Position numbers and translations under genes: made by a program. Positions 11,958 through 22,593 of a DNA stretch of 64,000 nucleotides are shown here, one piece after another. A model generated the notes under the pieces. It worked only from the letters and a program-made list of their open reading frames with translations. It was not told the origin of the DNA and made no database searches. How positions within the stretch are numbered: position 1 is the stretch's first letter; every line of letters begins with the position of its first letter. Source of the DNA: Epiperipatus broadwayi (taxonomy: Eukaryota > Onychophora > Udeonychophora > Euonychophora > Peripatidae); assembly GCA_028023455.1 (NCBI GenBank), contig JAQFVV010012512.1:591413-655412 (forward strand), given 5' to 3'.

Positions 11958-13147
11958 AACGTTTATTTATATACGTTACAAATATATTGGCATTTGGTAA
12001 AAGCTAAAAAAGTAAATTTAGATTTTTTTTTGATTAGTATAATTTTTGTTAAAACGTGCAATGAAGGTTAAAATTGTCATTCTTATTTTTTTATCTAATT
12101 GGAAAGAATAAATGACATACAGATTACTAATCCAGATAAATTAAAAGAATTCCAAAAGTATAAGCTAAAAGAAAAATATTTTAGCTAATTAAAGATGGAA
12201 GAATAATGCTAAAAAAAAGAGAACTTTGTAACTTAAATTTAAGAGAGAGTGTATAAGATTATTATCTTATACACTGATAAAAAGACAAAAGAGTGCGCAG
12301 AAGTTCCAAAAATGGAGCGCGATATAAAAAGGAGATGACAACTTCAATCTGGGTCTTCTCTTTAACTTCTAGTTACGTCTCTGAAAGTTGGAGGTTTCCA
12401 CGAGCATAACCTGTGGCAAGAAATATACTTCTACACAGGTATGCCCCTTGCTGTACCAAGCTGTCACGCAAGCATGGAAACGGGACTTGTGAAGACCGCT
12501 TTTTGCAATAAAAGGGTCACTACAACCGTGCCTTTTCTCCAGCTATAGAACGGCACAATAATGGAAGACGCCGGCAGGAGAGACCAATGGAAATTCTCAT
12601 GATCTGGGATCCCATAAACCTACATGAACTTACCGGTAAGTTAAGAATAAATTTTCCTGATAGTGACTTAAAAGTTTGCAAACAATTATTTATCTAAGCT
12701 TAGACTACCATCCTGATATAGACTTTACTTTCACATTCAAGGGACTTTCTTATAAAGAATTTTGTACAAGATCTTGGAATATTATTAAATTGCGTTCATC
12801 ATTTAATCTAACTGTTTTTGTTAATCGATTCATTATCTGGATTAGCATGTGTGTACTTTCCAGTTTAGTTAATTCGTAATTTAACTTATAAATATTTTAG
12901 TTTGTTAGAATAAAAGAGATTATACTTTTATCAACCTTTTCATTGTGCGTTATTAATAATGGTTATTATTCTTTTTAGTATTAAAGTTATTATTAGTTTA
13001 GTGGGATTTAAAATGGAATTTACCATGCCAATGTATTTAAACAAGCCCAGAATAATAATCAAAAAGGAGAAAATAGTTCTCATTACAGTATGATGCAATA
13101 CCGATTAGTTTAAAAGCACTTTTTTTCTGTTTAGTTTACGAGTTACA
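11955..13147 (+). mobile_element. Solo LTR of an LTR retrotransposon, 1193 bp
   Basis: Starts TGTAAC and ends GTTACA (TG...CA termini with inverted ends). ATAT is repeated on both sides (11951-11954 and 13148-13151), a 4-bp target duplication. Inside, in the right order for U3-R, are a TATA box GATATAAAAAGG (from 12321) and a poly(A) signal AATAAA (12507-12512), with less AT-rich sequence between 12300 and 12640. The first 26 bases form their own hairpin (TGTAACGT...ACGTTACA). No gag or pol lies beside it. Family not identified; 4-bp duplications are common in Ty3/gypsy elements. Confidence 0.68.
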
Positions 13148-13151
13148 ATAT

Positions 13152-13638
13152 GTTTGACGCAGTCTCAGTGGGTCTAATGACTCTGGCGCCCTCAAGTAGA
13201 AATTAAAAACTGGTTCTGCTCACGATTGTACTCGGTAATAGTTCTAGGCCGAAGTTGATCAGGAAAAATAGCTGTGTTGAGAATAGAAATACAACTTTCT
13301 TTTTATTCTTTTGATACAGCTTGATCCACTCACGCTCAAATATAAATTTGAGGCGTATAGTGGCCTAGTAAAACGAAAAACGTTATAATATATATATATA
13401 TTAAAACTAAAAGTGTGTTTACAGTCTTTTAACTAATTCTCAACCAATTATTAACCCTTTGACAAGTTTTATATATCCCCCCTCCTTTTTTTGTGAAAAA
13501 TATCAATGACCTAATTCTTTTAATTTCTTTGTTTGTTTCACTTTTACCCTTTAACTAATTTCCCTTTTTTATATTAATAATAAATACATATATGTGTGAG
13601 TACAATTGTATGTAGTCATTACAATATATATATATATA
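13152..13638. other. Non-coding stretch with a primer-binding-site-like word
   Basis: TGGCGCCCTCAAGTAG at 13184-13199 resembles a retroelement primer-binding site (TGGCGCCC complements a tRNA 3' end), but lies 36 bp beyond the solo LTR, too far for the usual arrangement. Short TA runs occur at 13388-13402 and 13622-13638. No coding region. Confidence 0.35.
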
Positions 13639-13864
13639 TGTTTGGTCAGAGTAGTGCATGTTTTGGCCGATCCTTCAGATCATCAAAAACATCAGTCCCA
13701 CACCCTGCACATTCTAGCACTACGCACTGACATGTATAATGTATTTAAAAATGTTTGATCAGACAAGTCCATATTTTGGCCAATCATTTGGATTGGAGTA
13801 ATGATTGGACCCTCCATGCACATTCTAGCACTATGCACTGACATGTATAATGTAATTAAAAATA
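13639..13864. repeat. Two-copy tandem repeat, unit 113 bp
   Basis: Copy 1 is 13639-13751 and copy 2 is 13752-13864. Both run TGTTTG(G/A)TCAGA ... TTTTGGCC ... TGCACATTCTAGCACTA ... TGACATGTATAATGTA. The second half is nearly identical and the middle has diverged. The array begins right at the end of a TA tract. Probably part of a non-autonomous element or pseudo-LTR; origin not determined. Confidence 0.8.
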
Positions 13865-16486
13865 TAATTTATAAATTCATGTTTTCCCAAAAAAACGTAA
13901 ATGCACATTTAAAAAAAAAAGTTTTTAAAAAAATGTGAATCCCTATAAAAAAAGGAACAGGTGAATGTGTTACATTTATTTGCATTTGAATAAATTATAA
14001 CAAAACTGTAATTCAGCCCAGTAACATTATGTCTATTGGTTTTTGACCAGCAACAGAGCCATCAAGTGGCATGCGACAGCCAGTCCACTAAAACCAAAGT
14101 TTTTAAATGAAAACATTTTAACAGTTTAGTTTGGAAAATCTTTTGAAATTTTGGCTTTTATTTTTTCATTTCCAATATTTAAGAAAGATTTCTGACTTTA
14201 GTTTTCTAAATTCCACAATATATTTTTTTGTGAATGATAACTGAAATAAATATTCTGGAGACAGACTGATCATTTATTCTCAATCTTCTTTGCTTATTTT
14301 CTTTTTAGTTGGATAATTTAGTAAAAAAGTTATTTATTTTAAAACATGTAAATTACATTTTTGATTGTAATGTTAAGTGCTTGCAATAATGTTGTTTTCA
14401 TTAGATATATTCTATTTACCAACTAATATCTGTTCATGAACTCGAGCTCTTTATACTCATAGTATATATTTTAATAGTAAGGAATTAATGTTAACACAAG
14501 TTGGGAAACAATTTTAACTATACAGAAAATAGGGGTTTAATACAAAAAGAATCTGGGTTTCCAAGGTCCCACAATAGAGTAACTATTTCTACACCACAAT
14601 AAGGCTGAATTATGAGATGAAAAACCATCATCAACCCCAAATAAGCAACCCATAAGAAATGAGTATGAGAGATTAGTACAGAACTAACTATCAGTTCATC
14701 AAAATTACATAAAAGTAATAATTATTCATCATCATGAATGATCAACAATAAAAAAGTGACAGTCAATCTTGTTACTGTATTTGAAAATGGTCCATTATAG
14801 ACCAGGATAATTATTTTGCCACTTGCCAAACTTAGAACAAAAATATAAACAATAATCATCTGAATGCATAGTTTTGGGTGCTGCTTTATCTACATACATC
14901 AATAAGTTAAATAATGGTGATTTACTAAAAATATCCTCCCTATCATTAATGCTCTGGCCACTTAATACCATTAATGCACTGAGCAATGATATACTAAATT
15001 TCTAAAGTGTAAATAAAATGAAATGCAATGCATAGGCTTTAAAGAATATCTCTTTTGCCACTCCAAAATTAGAGAAGTAATGAAATCATCATCAACTATA
15101 TATCCATAACACTGAACATAAATCCCTACTTAATATAAATGGTATGCACAAGTGTAGCTCATAAAGCAAAAACTTTATAAACTATTACTGTGAGGAGATA
15201 AATAAATAAAGCAGCTTATTATAAACCACTTCAAATAACTCTTATGATTACTTTGTTATAAATAAATAGTTTTATTGACATCATTAAAATATCCTAGAAC
15301 ATTAATCTGCCATAAAATAAAGTCACACCCACTGCAATTTATGAAACAGGAATTGAAAAGAATAGAGATGAAAAATATATATATTTAAATCATTATCTAA
15401 TAACTAATTGATAAATAATAAACAAAAAATGATGTGATAGTATGAAATTTTAGACATTCATTTCATCAAAAAATATGTTTTCATAAAAATTTTAATCAAC
15501 CAATGGGTTTCTATTCATAAATTAACTTTGGATTAATTAAGTTATTTTTTTAAATGTAACTAAGATTTGGAAAAACAGCATTTTCAAAATCAAAGATAAC
15601 AATTGGTTGCTTTAGCTTAATTAAGCTTTTGTTAAGTTTTTAGTAAAAAAAAAGAATAAAAAGATAATAACATGTTTAAAAAAATGTACATTATCGAAAG
15701 ACTATTTCATAATTTTGAAGAAAAAAATGATTGGACTTTAAGAAAAATATGCTTCACAATTTGAACACATTAACTTAATGAAAATATTTAAAATTATCAA
15801 TTCTTGCAAAAAAGAAATATTTTTATATAAAAAATCTTTTTTTTCTGTTATTAAAAATATAGTGTGCACCCACAAAAATATCTTTATTCAGGGTTTTATT
15901 TTTTTTCTGTGGAATCCTTCCCAATTATAATTTCTACATTTTCCAATTGTGTTTTGTTCTTCAAGGTTTTTAAAAATGAACATAATTACTTTGTCTTTTA
16001 TCTTATGTGTAGTATTTCATTTCCATGTTAATAACAAAAAAATTATCCATTTTTTTAAGTAAATTTTCCAAGTGAAACTAATACAGAGACTCATGCTCTT
16101 GGTTGAAGACAATGTTGCAGAATACTTTAAGGGGTAACATTTCATCAATTTTTTTAAGTGAAGTCAGGTTACGTAAAAGAAGGTGATGTCTATCTTTTAG
16201 CTGAATTTAGCACATGGTTTTTATTGTACAAATGATTTTTATGGCAAACCTCATAGGATAGTAAAATCTTATCTAATACTTGCTATCCTATGCAATAGCT
16301 TAGTGAAGACTTCTGCTTGTCTTTTCTTTAGCAGCTGAATTAATATTTTACTGCTCTCTTTTCAACAACTAAGTTAGGAATCATTCTTCTTACCAGTCAT
16401 TTGGGTCTTCTGACTTAGTCACACCCACATTATTTTTTCTAAATCAATCTTGCTTACAAGCCAATCACAATCTGTTTCTATCCTGA
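13865..16486. other. Non-coding stretch
   Basis: Very AT-rich, many homopolymer runs. No gene, RNA or repeat array recognised on either strand. Confidence 0.5.
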
Positions 16487-16851
16487 TATTTTTTAACAAA
16501 GATAAAACAAATATTGAAGAAACTTCCCAGGTGGTATATAGAATTATGTGCCCTCAAATGGGGTGTGATTCGGTTTATTATGGAAAAACTCATGCCACAG
16601 TTGGCAATAGATTGGCTCAGCACAATTACACATATACAAGAGCATTAACCAAAACCGAAAACAGCTCTATATTTGCTGACTATCAGCAAGAGCTCAACCA
16701 CAGATTTGAGCCCTCCAGGGCTGCCATTTTATGCATGGAAAAAAATGATATCAATAAAAAAATTAAGGAAGCTTGTTTCATCACCAGCAATGCCAAATCA
16801 ATAAATAGAAGAGATACTTGTTTTGCCATTTCCAAAAAATGGATAATATAG
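16487..16851 (+). pseudogene. Penelope-like element remnant: GIY-YIG endonuclease domain
   Basis: Open from about 16450 to the stop at 16851. The visible domain runs: NKDKTNIEETSQVVYRI (the GIY part), SVYYGKT (the YIG part, Y-Y-G), NRLAQH, a middle region ending FEPS, KIKEA with the conserved glutamate, SINRRDTCF, and the end SKKWII. This is the complete C-terminal nuclease of a Penelope-like retroelement, about 115 residues and without internal stops. The RT and the linker before it are missing, so it is a 5'-truncated copy. The same family occurs at 37744-38957 (plus) and 48539-49020 (minus). Confidence 0.82.
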
Positions 16852-17935
16852 GAGGCAATTTGCATACATTTGCATATAACATTAATAATCTGAAAAAAAC
16901 TATGAATATGGAGCAACAAAGACTCTGAAAGTGCTAAGTCTGCAAATTAGAATATATAAAAAAAAGCCTATAAATTATTACATAAAAAGTTTCACTGCAA
17001 TGCATCAGTGTATTATTAATTACAACAAATGAAGTAAATTTTACAAATACCAGTGTTCAACTATTTCCCTTATTAATTATAGACATTGAAAAGCAAGTGA
17101 AGAATTTAAATTAACATCATAAAATTGTTGGTATTTCTTTTAAGTTAAAAAATACTTTCAAAAAGAAAACAAAATAATTAAGGTAATTTGACTGATTCAA
17201 TTATTTGCATTGAAGAGAGATAGAGAAAAAGAAAAACAACTCTAATTATAAATAAAATTTACAAGAGGATTATAATCCTATTTTGTTTATCTTTAGTATA
17301 TTTCTGTGGTTTAAATTAAAACTATTAATTAATTATAATTACTGAAAAGTGAGAAAGAAAAAAAATGTTTACATAATTTCATAAATTTCTCTCCCCACTA
17401 CAATCATTTATAACTTATTAACATATTCCAAAATTAAAATCACGTTATTATTTAACAAATTTAATGTTTGAAAATTTTCATATTTTCTTTTTGCTTAAAA
17501 TACTTAGAAAAATCAAGTCGATTAAAAATAATATACATGAGAAAATTAAATATTATTTCACCAATTATTTAAAGAACCCTAAAGTAAACCTCACAAACAT
17601 GCTGTCAATTATCAAATTATTTTAATGTGGTCATGTATCCAACTGGATACATTACCATGATATTATATGGAAAATGAAACTGTGTTAAACCCATCTCATG
17701 TTGTTTTTAGTTTGACTCATCCAATTTTATTTTAATACAACAAAAAGTTTTCTTAATCATCATATCTGTGCATTATTATTTCCTAGACTTGCAACCTGGA
17801 TATGATTTATTAAGTGATGTTGAGGTAGTGCATAGTAACAGCCTCATTATTTATATAATTGTATTTCTGGAGACAGGGTGACTATTGGCATAATATGTGC
17901 ATACTTGCTCCCAGAACCATGAGCAATACGTAACT
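16852..17935. other. Penelope 3' tail, then non-coding stretch
   Basis: The first ~100 bp resemble the 3' tail of the minus-strand copy at 48.4-48.5 kb (shared GTGCTAAGTC near 16930). The rest is AT-rich without recognised features. Confidence 0.5.
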
Positions 17936-18435
17936 NNNNNNNNNNNNNNNNNNNNNNNNNNNNNNNNNNNNNNNNNNNNNNNNNNNNNNNNNNNNNNNNN
18001 NNNNNNNNNNNNNNNNNNNNNNNNNNNNNNNNNNNNNNNNNNNNNNNNNNNNNNNNNNNNNNNNNNNNNNNNNNNNNNNNNNNNNNNNNNNNNNNNNNNN
18101 NNNNNNNNNNNNNNNNNNNNNNNNNNNNNNNNNNNNNNNNNNNNNNNNNNNNNNNNNNNNNNNNNNNNNNNNNNNNNNNNNNNNNNNNNNNNNNNNNNNN
18201 NNNNNNNNNNNNNNNNNNNNNNNNNNNNNNNNNNNNNNNNNNNNNNNNNNNNNNNNNNNNNNNNNNNNNNNNNNNNNNNNNNNNNNNNNNNNNNNNNNNN
18301 NNNNNNNNNNNNNNNNNNNNNNNNNNNNNNNNNNNNNNNNNNNNNNNNNNNNNNNNNNNNNNNNNNNNNNNNNNNNNNNNNNNNNNNNNNNNNNNNNNNN
18401 NNNNNNNNNNNNNNNNNNNNNNNNNNNNNNNNNNN
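17936..18435. other. Assembly gap, exactly 500 N
   Basis: A round 500-base run of N, so a scaffold gap of nominal rather than measured size. A TA tract follows directly (18436-18457), which may be why assembly failed. Open frames that run across it are not real. Confidence 0.99.
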
Positions 18436-18457
18436 ATATATATATATATATATATAT

Positions 18458-19027
18458 TACAAAAGATTTAAGAAACATGTATATTTTACTAAATAGTTTA
18501 ATGCTTGAGACAATACTATTTATTTACAAGACTTGGGAATTTGTTGTATAAAATCCCCTCTATCACTCGTTTAATAAATATAATTTTACAGATACAATTT
18601 TATAGTGTTTTATAACTTATGCGGAGTTAATAAGCTAATTAAAGAAAACTTTTCCTACGGAGCGTTGTGGATGCCGAAAATAAATATAAAAGATCGTGAC
18701 AGTTTTAATAGTAAATGATTTATTTGATGACGGGCAAAATATATGATTTCAATCATGTATTTCTTTGGAGAACCATTATTTATACTTTTATTCACATTGT
18801 TTGGAAAAGACGTCTTTTAGAAATAAGAAACAAACAATGCGCTTTATTTACGAGAGTAAGTTTTGCAATCATTAATATAAATTAGATTTACGTCTATAGG
18901 AATCGATAACGGTTTTTAAAAGAAAGCATCTTAACTCAATGAACTAAATGTATTTTTACGAAATGAATCATTATCTTTAACATATCATTGTGACTTACTA
19001 AAGGTTTAGACGGACGGATGATCAAAT
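18458..19027. other. Non-coding stretch, slightly less AT-rich
   Basis: Contains more CpG than its surroundings (for example 18640-18700 and 18800-18910). No open frame or RNA recognised. Confidence 0.4.
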
Positions 19028-19327
19028 TCAAGAGCAAATTAACGGTACTAGCATACAATAACGGAATAAGGCCTCATGGTGATTGGATATTTCATCATTT
19101 AAAAGAATATTTGAGACGAACTTAGATTTGATATGTCTGCACATTCTGGCGGAGCGATATTGAAGGAGAGGCTGAGTTTGAGACCTCAAATCATTGTGTA
19201 CTGCCATCTGCAGCACATAATCCTCATAAACCTTACATTTCACAGAGAGTAGTGTCTCTGAACGAACGATTTTGAAAAGTAGGACGGGAGCTTCATACTT
19301 CCGATGCCCCAATGACAAAGCAATCAA
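19028..19327 (-). CDS. Unidentified open frame, possible exon
   Basis: A 99-residue open frame on the minus strand that stands out because the DNA is less AT-rich and the composition is protein-like, rather than the Lys/Ile/Asn/Tyr mix of random frames here. It reads on upstream of its first Met without an early stop, so it could be an exon or a retroelement fragment rather than a whole gene. No signal peptide, membrane segment or known motif was seen. Function unknown; could be chance. Confidence 0.2.
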   Translation of the reverse strand: MIALSLGHRKYEAPVLLFKIVRSETLLSVKCKVYEDYVLQMAVHNDLRSQTQPLLQYRSARMCRHIKSKFVSNILLNDEISNHHEALFRYCMLVPLICS

Positions 19328-22300
19328 GAAATGGAAAGATAAAATATCAGACTAAAAGAAAATGTATGCCAGCAATGTTTATATAATTTTATATTATTAC
19401 ATTAAGTTTGGAAAGGGTCTAATCTCTTGCGCAATAATCTGTTTTCAATTCTGAGTCATTTAACAAATCATAATGAATAATAACTTTTATTTATATTATG
19501 AAGCTAATAAAATTTATATTTGAATTTGATTCCCATATATGTATTAACTACAGAATTAGCCCTTCAGGCAATGGTAAGAAAAGGTAGAATTTTATATTAG
19601 GTGTCGCAATCTTTTATAAGGGCAACTAAACAACAAAGTAAAATAAGCCTCCACAATAAAATACTTTTAGATATACAACCAACCTAGCAAACGATTTCTA
19701 TTTTAAACAAACAAATGAATATATTTTTTTACTAATGAATTTAATTAAAGTTGCGAGGTTGACTGATACTGATATATATTAAACAAAATAAATTGTATAT
19801 ATTTAATTGAGCTGCATATAGTTATATAAACATAAACTGAGCATGAAAGCAAACGTATATTTAGAATTACATAATTATTAATAAAGGATTATAGAGAGGG
19901 TTTACGAAGCAAAAACTAGCAAAACATCATAACAGATCTATGAATTAAGTCAGCCACAAATTATAAATCACCATGAATGTCCATATTAAGTCAGCTCTAA
20001 ATTACATGATTTTACCTAATATATCAGCATAGCGGCAGGCAGGCAGGGTAGCAATTCTACATCATCTTGTATGGCTGGTCAGAAGGAATTTTGATGGCTG
20101 GTAGACAGTTCTTCGAGAGAAGAAGAAAAAGGTGCTAGATTTTACTACTCACTCTTCATCACACAGAACTTGTGTTGGCTTCTTAAAAGTAATTAAACTC
20201 AACTGACTAAAACTCCTCTGAACTCAACTAAAAACTGAAAGTGAACTCAAAGTAAACTAACTCCCTTTGTTCTGTGTTTCCTTTTATAATATTTTAATAC
20301 CACCCAGAATGCAATTTCATATACCAACCTTATCTCTATAATCCCTTTAAAAACAACATTTAATTAGCAAATATTTTCAATAGATAAGGCTTGAAATACC
20401 ATTTTCAGCTATTTTAAATCATTCGACAACAACTGGTAAATGATTTGTTTTCGATCTTAAAATTTATAAATTTTAATTATAGACAACGATCTGACTAGTG
20501 ATAAAGATAATTTCATTATTTCAAGCCTTCCCCATTTTTCTTTGTTGTTACATTAAATACACACAGATATAAAAATAATTACAAATATATAAGCAAATGT
20601 ATTTTCATAGCAATAAAATTATTGCTTTAGTCATAATATATATACACATCACTCAAACTACTGTTTCATTTTTATTAAACAAAAATTAATCTTACTAATC
20701 TTTCTAATGATTCAGCATACAGTGTGTGAGTGAATAGCATATATTTATAGCAGGGTCCGAATTGCGGGCCCCATAGGAGGTTAGTGTAGATGGTTAAGCA
20801 TGAAGCTCAATGATGATTAGACATTGACTGCTTCAATATATATTTTTTATATTCTATTATATGTATATATTTTTTCTCTCTCATTTATGTTCTTTGTAAA
20901 TTTTTTTTTTATGATATATATATATATTACTGCATACCTTGTTATATGGATTTATTACTCTAAAGTGGGAAGGAATATAGGGCACACCCATTGTGTAATC
21001 TTTTAGATATTGTTTTTATATATATATCTTGGGGTCATATGTATATGCATCGGTGGAGGGTAAATATAATTTAAATATTTTTTTATATATATTGGACTTA
21101 TATGTGTGCATTAGTGGAGGATAAATATAATAATCTGGGGATAATAAATATTCACTTTTGTAATTAAAATTGTTTATAAGTTTTTGACTTAGTTTTAAAA
21201 TAAGTATTAAGTTATTAGTACAGATATATAGTTTTTTTTTATCAAAATGCAAATCCACATAGTTAACCTGAGATTTATAGAATATAAAGTGAGCTAGATA
21301 GGAATAACTTACCGGGGAGTTGGATTGTTTCTTTTATTTTAGTCCGAACGTCTCAAAATATTCATATTCGTTAATGACTAGTCACATTTTACACACTCTT
21401 TCGGGAAAGAAAAGGAATAAGTATAATCTTGAATGGGAGTGGCACTAGAGACTGAAGGAAATATTCAGTACTCTTAAAGGTATGTAAGGACACTTTAATT
21501 AGTCAACGTATAATTAATCGGCTAATGAAACAATTTAACAAGGAAGGTCTGGATGGGCCTAATTTTAGGTTCAATCTACTTCCTCTAATAATTTCTTTGA
21601 GGTATTTACTCATATTTAATCAAAAATATTTTAGAGAATTATTATCGATGTCCCATTCTGTAGCATGCGTCACTTCATGCTCGGTGCGTATAAGAGTCTA
21701 ACCATGCAAGACCACTACAGGGTCGTCGAACCGGTACAATATATAACATTTAATGTACATGCAAAGAGTCACTCATGGGTGAATTAAGGTGTAGTTTTGA
21801 CAAAAGGTTATTACTCTTTAAATGATTTGATTACCTTTGATCTCCTCAGTAAGTACTGTAGAAAATGTAAAAATAAATGCCCACCATTTATGGTTTAAAC
21901 TTATTCAATTTTACCATTATTCATTATTATATCTTCATAAATTTTGAATTATTAATTAGATGTACACATGACAAATGAGAATAATACATAAAAGATTGAT
22001 TTTAATTTTTCAAATATTTAAAAAGAATGTAAGCTCTAAAAACAATAAAGCAGGATTCTATATAGGGCAGTGCTATTTTGTCACTATAGTAACACTGAAT
22101 TTGAAAAATCAGAATTAAATGAAATTAGTTAAAAAGGACAACAAAATTCTCCAGCAGTAAAGAATAGTAATATTTTAACCAATCACAAATAAGCAATCTT
22201 ACAATAATTTATTATTCTTTATTTCTAAAGTCTTAAAACCAACTATTTTAAAATAAATTTTATATTTGATCACATTATTTCTCTGAATAAATAAATGATG

Positions 22301-22568
22301 GAGCAATATTTTATAAAGAAGTAATACATGGGCAGAAAAAATGTTTTACTTTTTTTTACTTTCTAAATGTAAACAAAGAAATAAATATTTCAAACAAAGG
22401 AAGCAAATATTCAAAACAATTGTTACAAATTGCAGCTTCACATTATATATTTCTTTTCATTTATACTCTTACAAAATTAATTATTTATAAAGAAGTTTTA
22501 TTTCTGATCACAGTATACATCTATATATATATATTTATTCAGGCTGCAACTATGCTTGCAGCCATCTT
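19328..22568. other. Non-coding stretch, possible LTR-like promoter at 20.0-20.3 kb
   Basis: On the minus strand TATAAAAGG (plus 20280-20288) is followed by a pyrimidine/purine-mixed, less AT-rich stretch down to about 20030, as in an LTR U3-R junction, but no termini or duplication were found. About 21650-21750 is also less AT-rich. No genes supported. Confidence 0.35.
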
Positions 22569-22593
22569 TGTGACAGTCATACTGACTGTCACA
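22569..22593. repeat. Perfect palindrome TGTGACAGTCA/TGACTGTCACA beside (TA)n
   Basis: Two 11-base arms with a 3-base spacer, followed at once by a TA tract. The arm equals the first 11 bases of the solo LTR at 49661, so this looks like an LTR tip or two tips joined. No LTR body is recognisable around it. Confidence 0.7.

Noticed and set aside
11800-12071. Tyr-Ile-rich open frames, also at 7451-7675, 9008-9319 and 10301-10489
   Set aside because: They are made by TA microsatellites.
13660-13680. CTGAAGGATCGGCCAAAAC on the minus strand as a ribozyme core
   Set aside because: Two core positions deviate and the second tandem copy does not keep them.
17882-18496. Open frames of about 198 residues on both strands
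   Set aside because: They run through the 500-N gap and have almost no real sequence.
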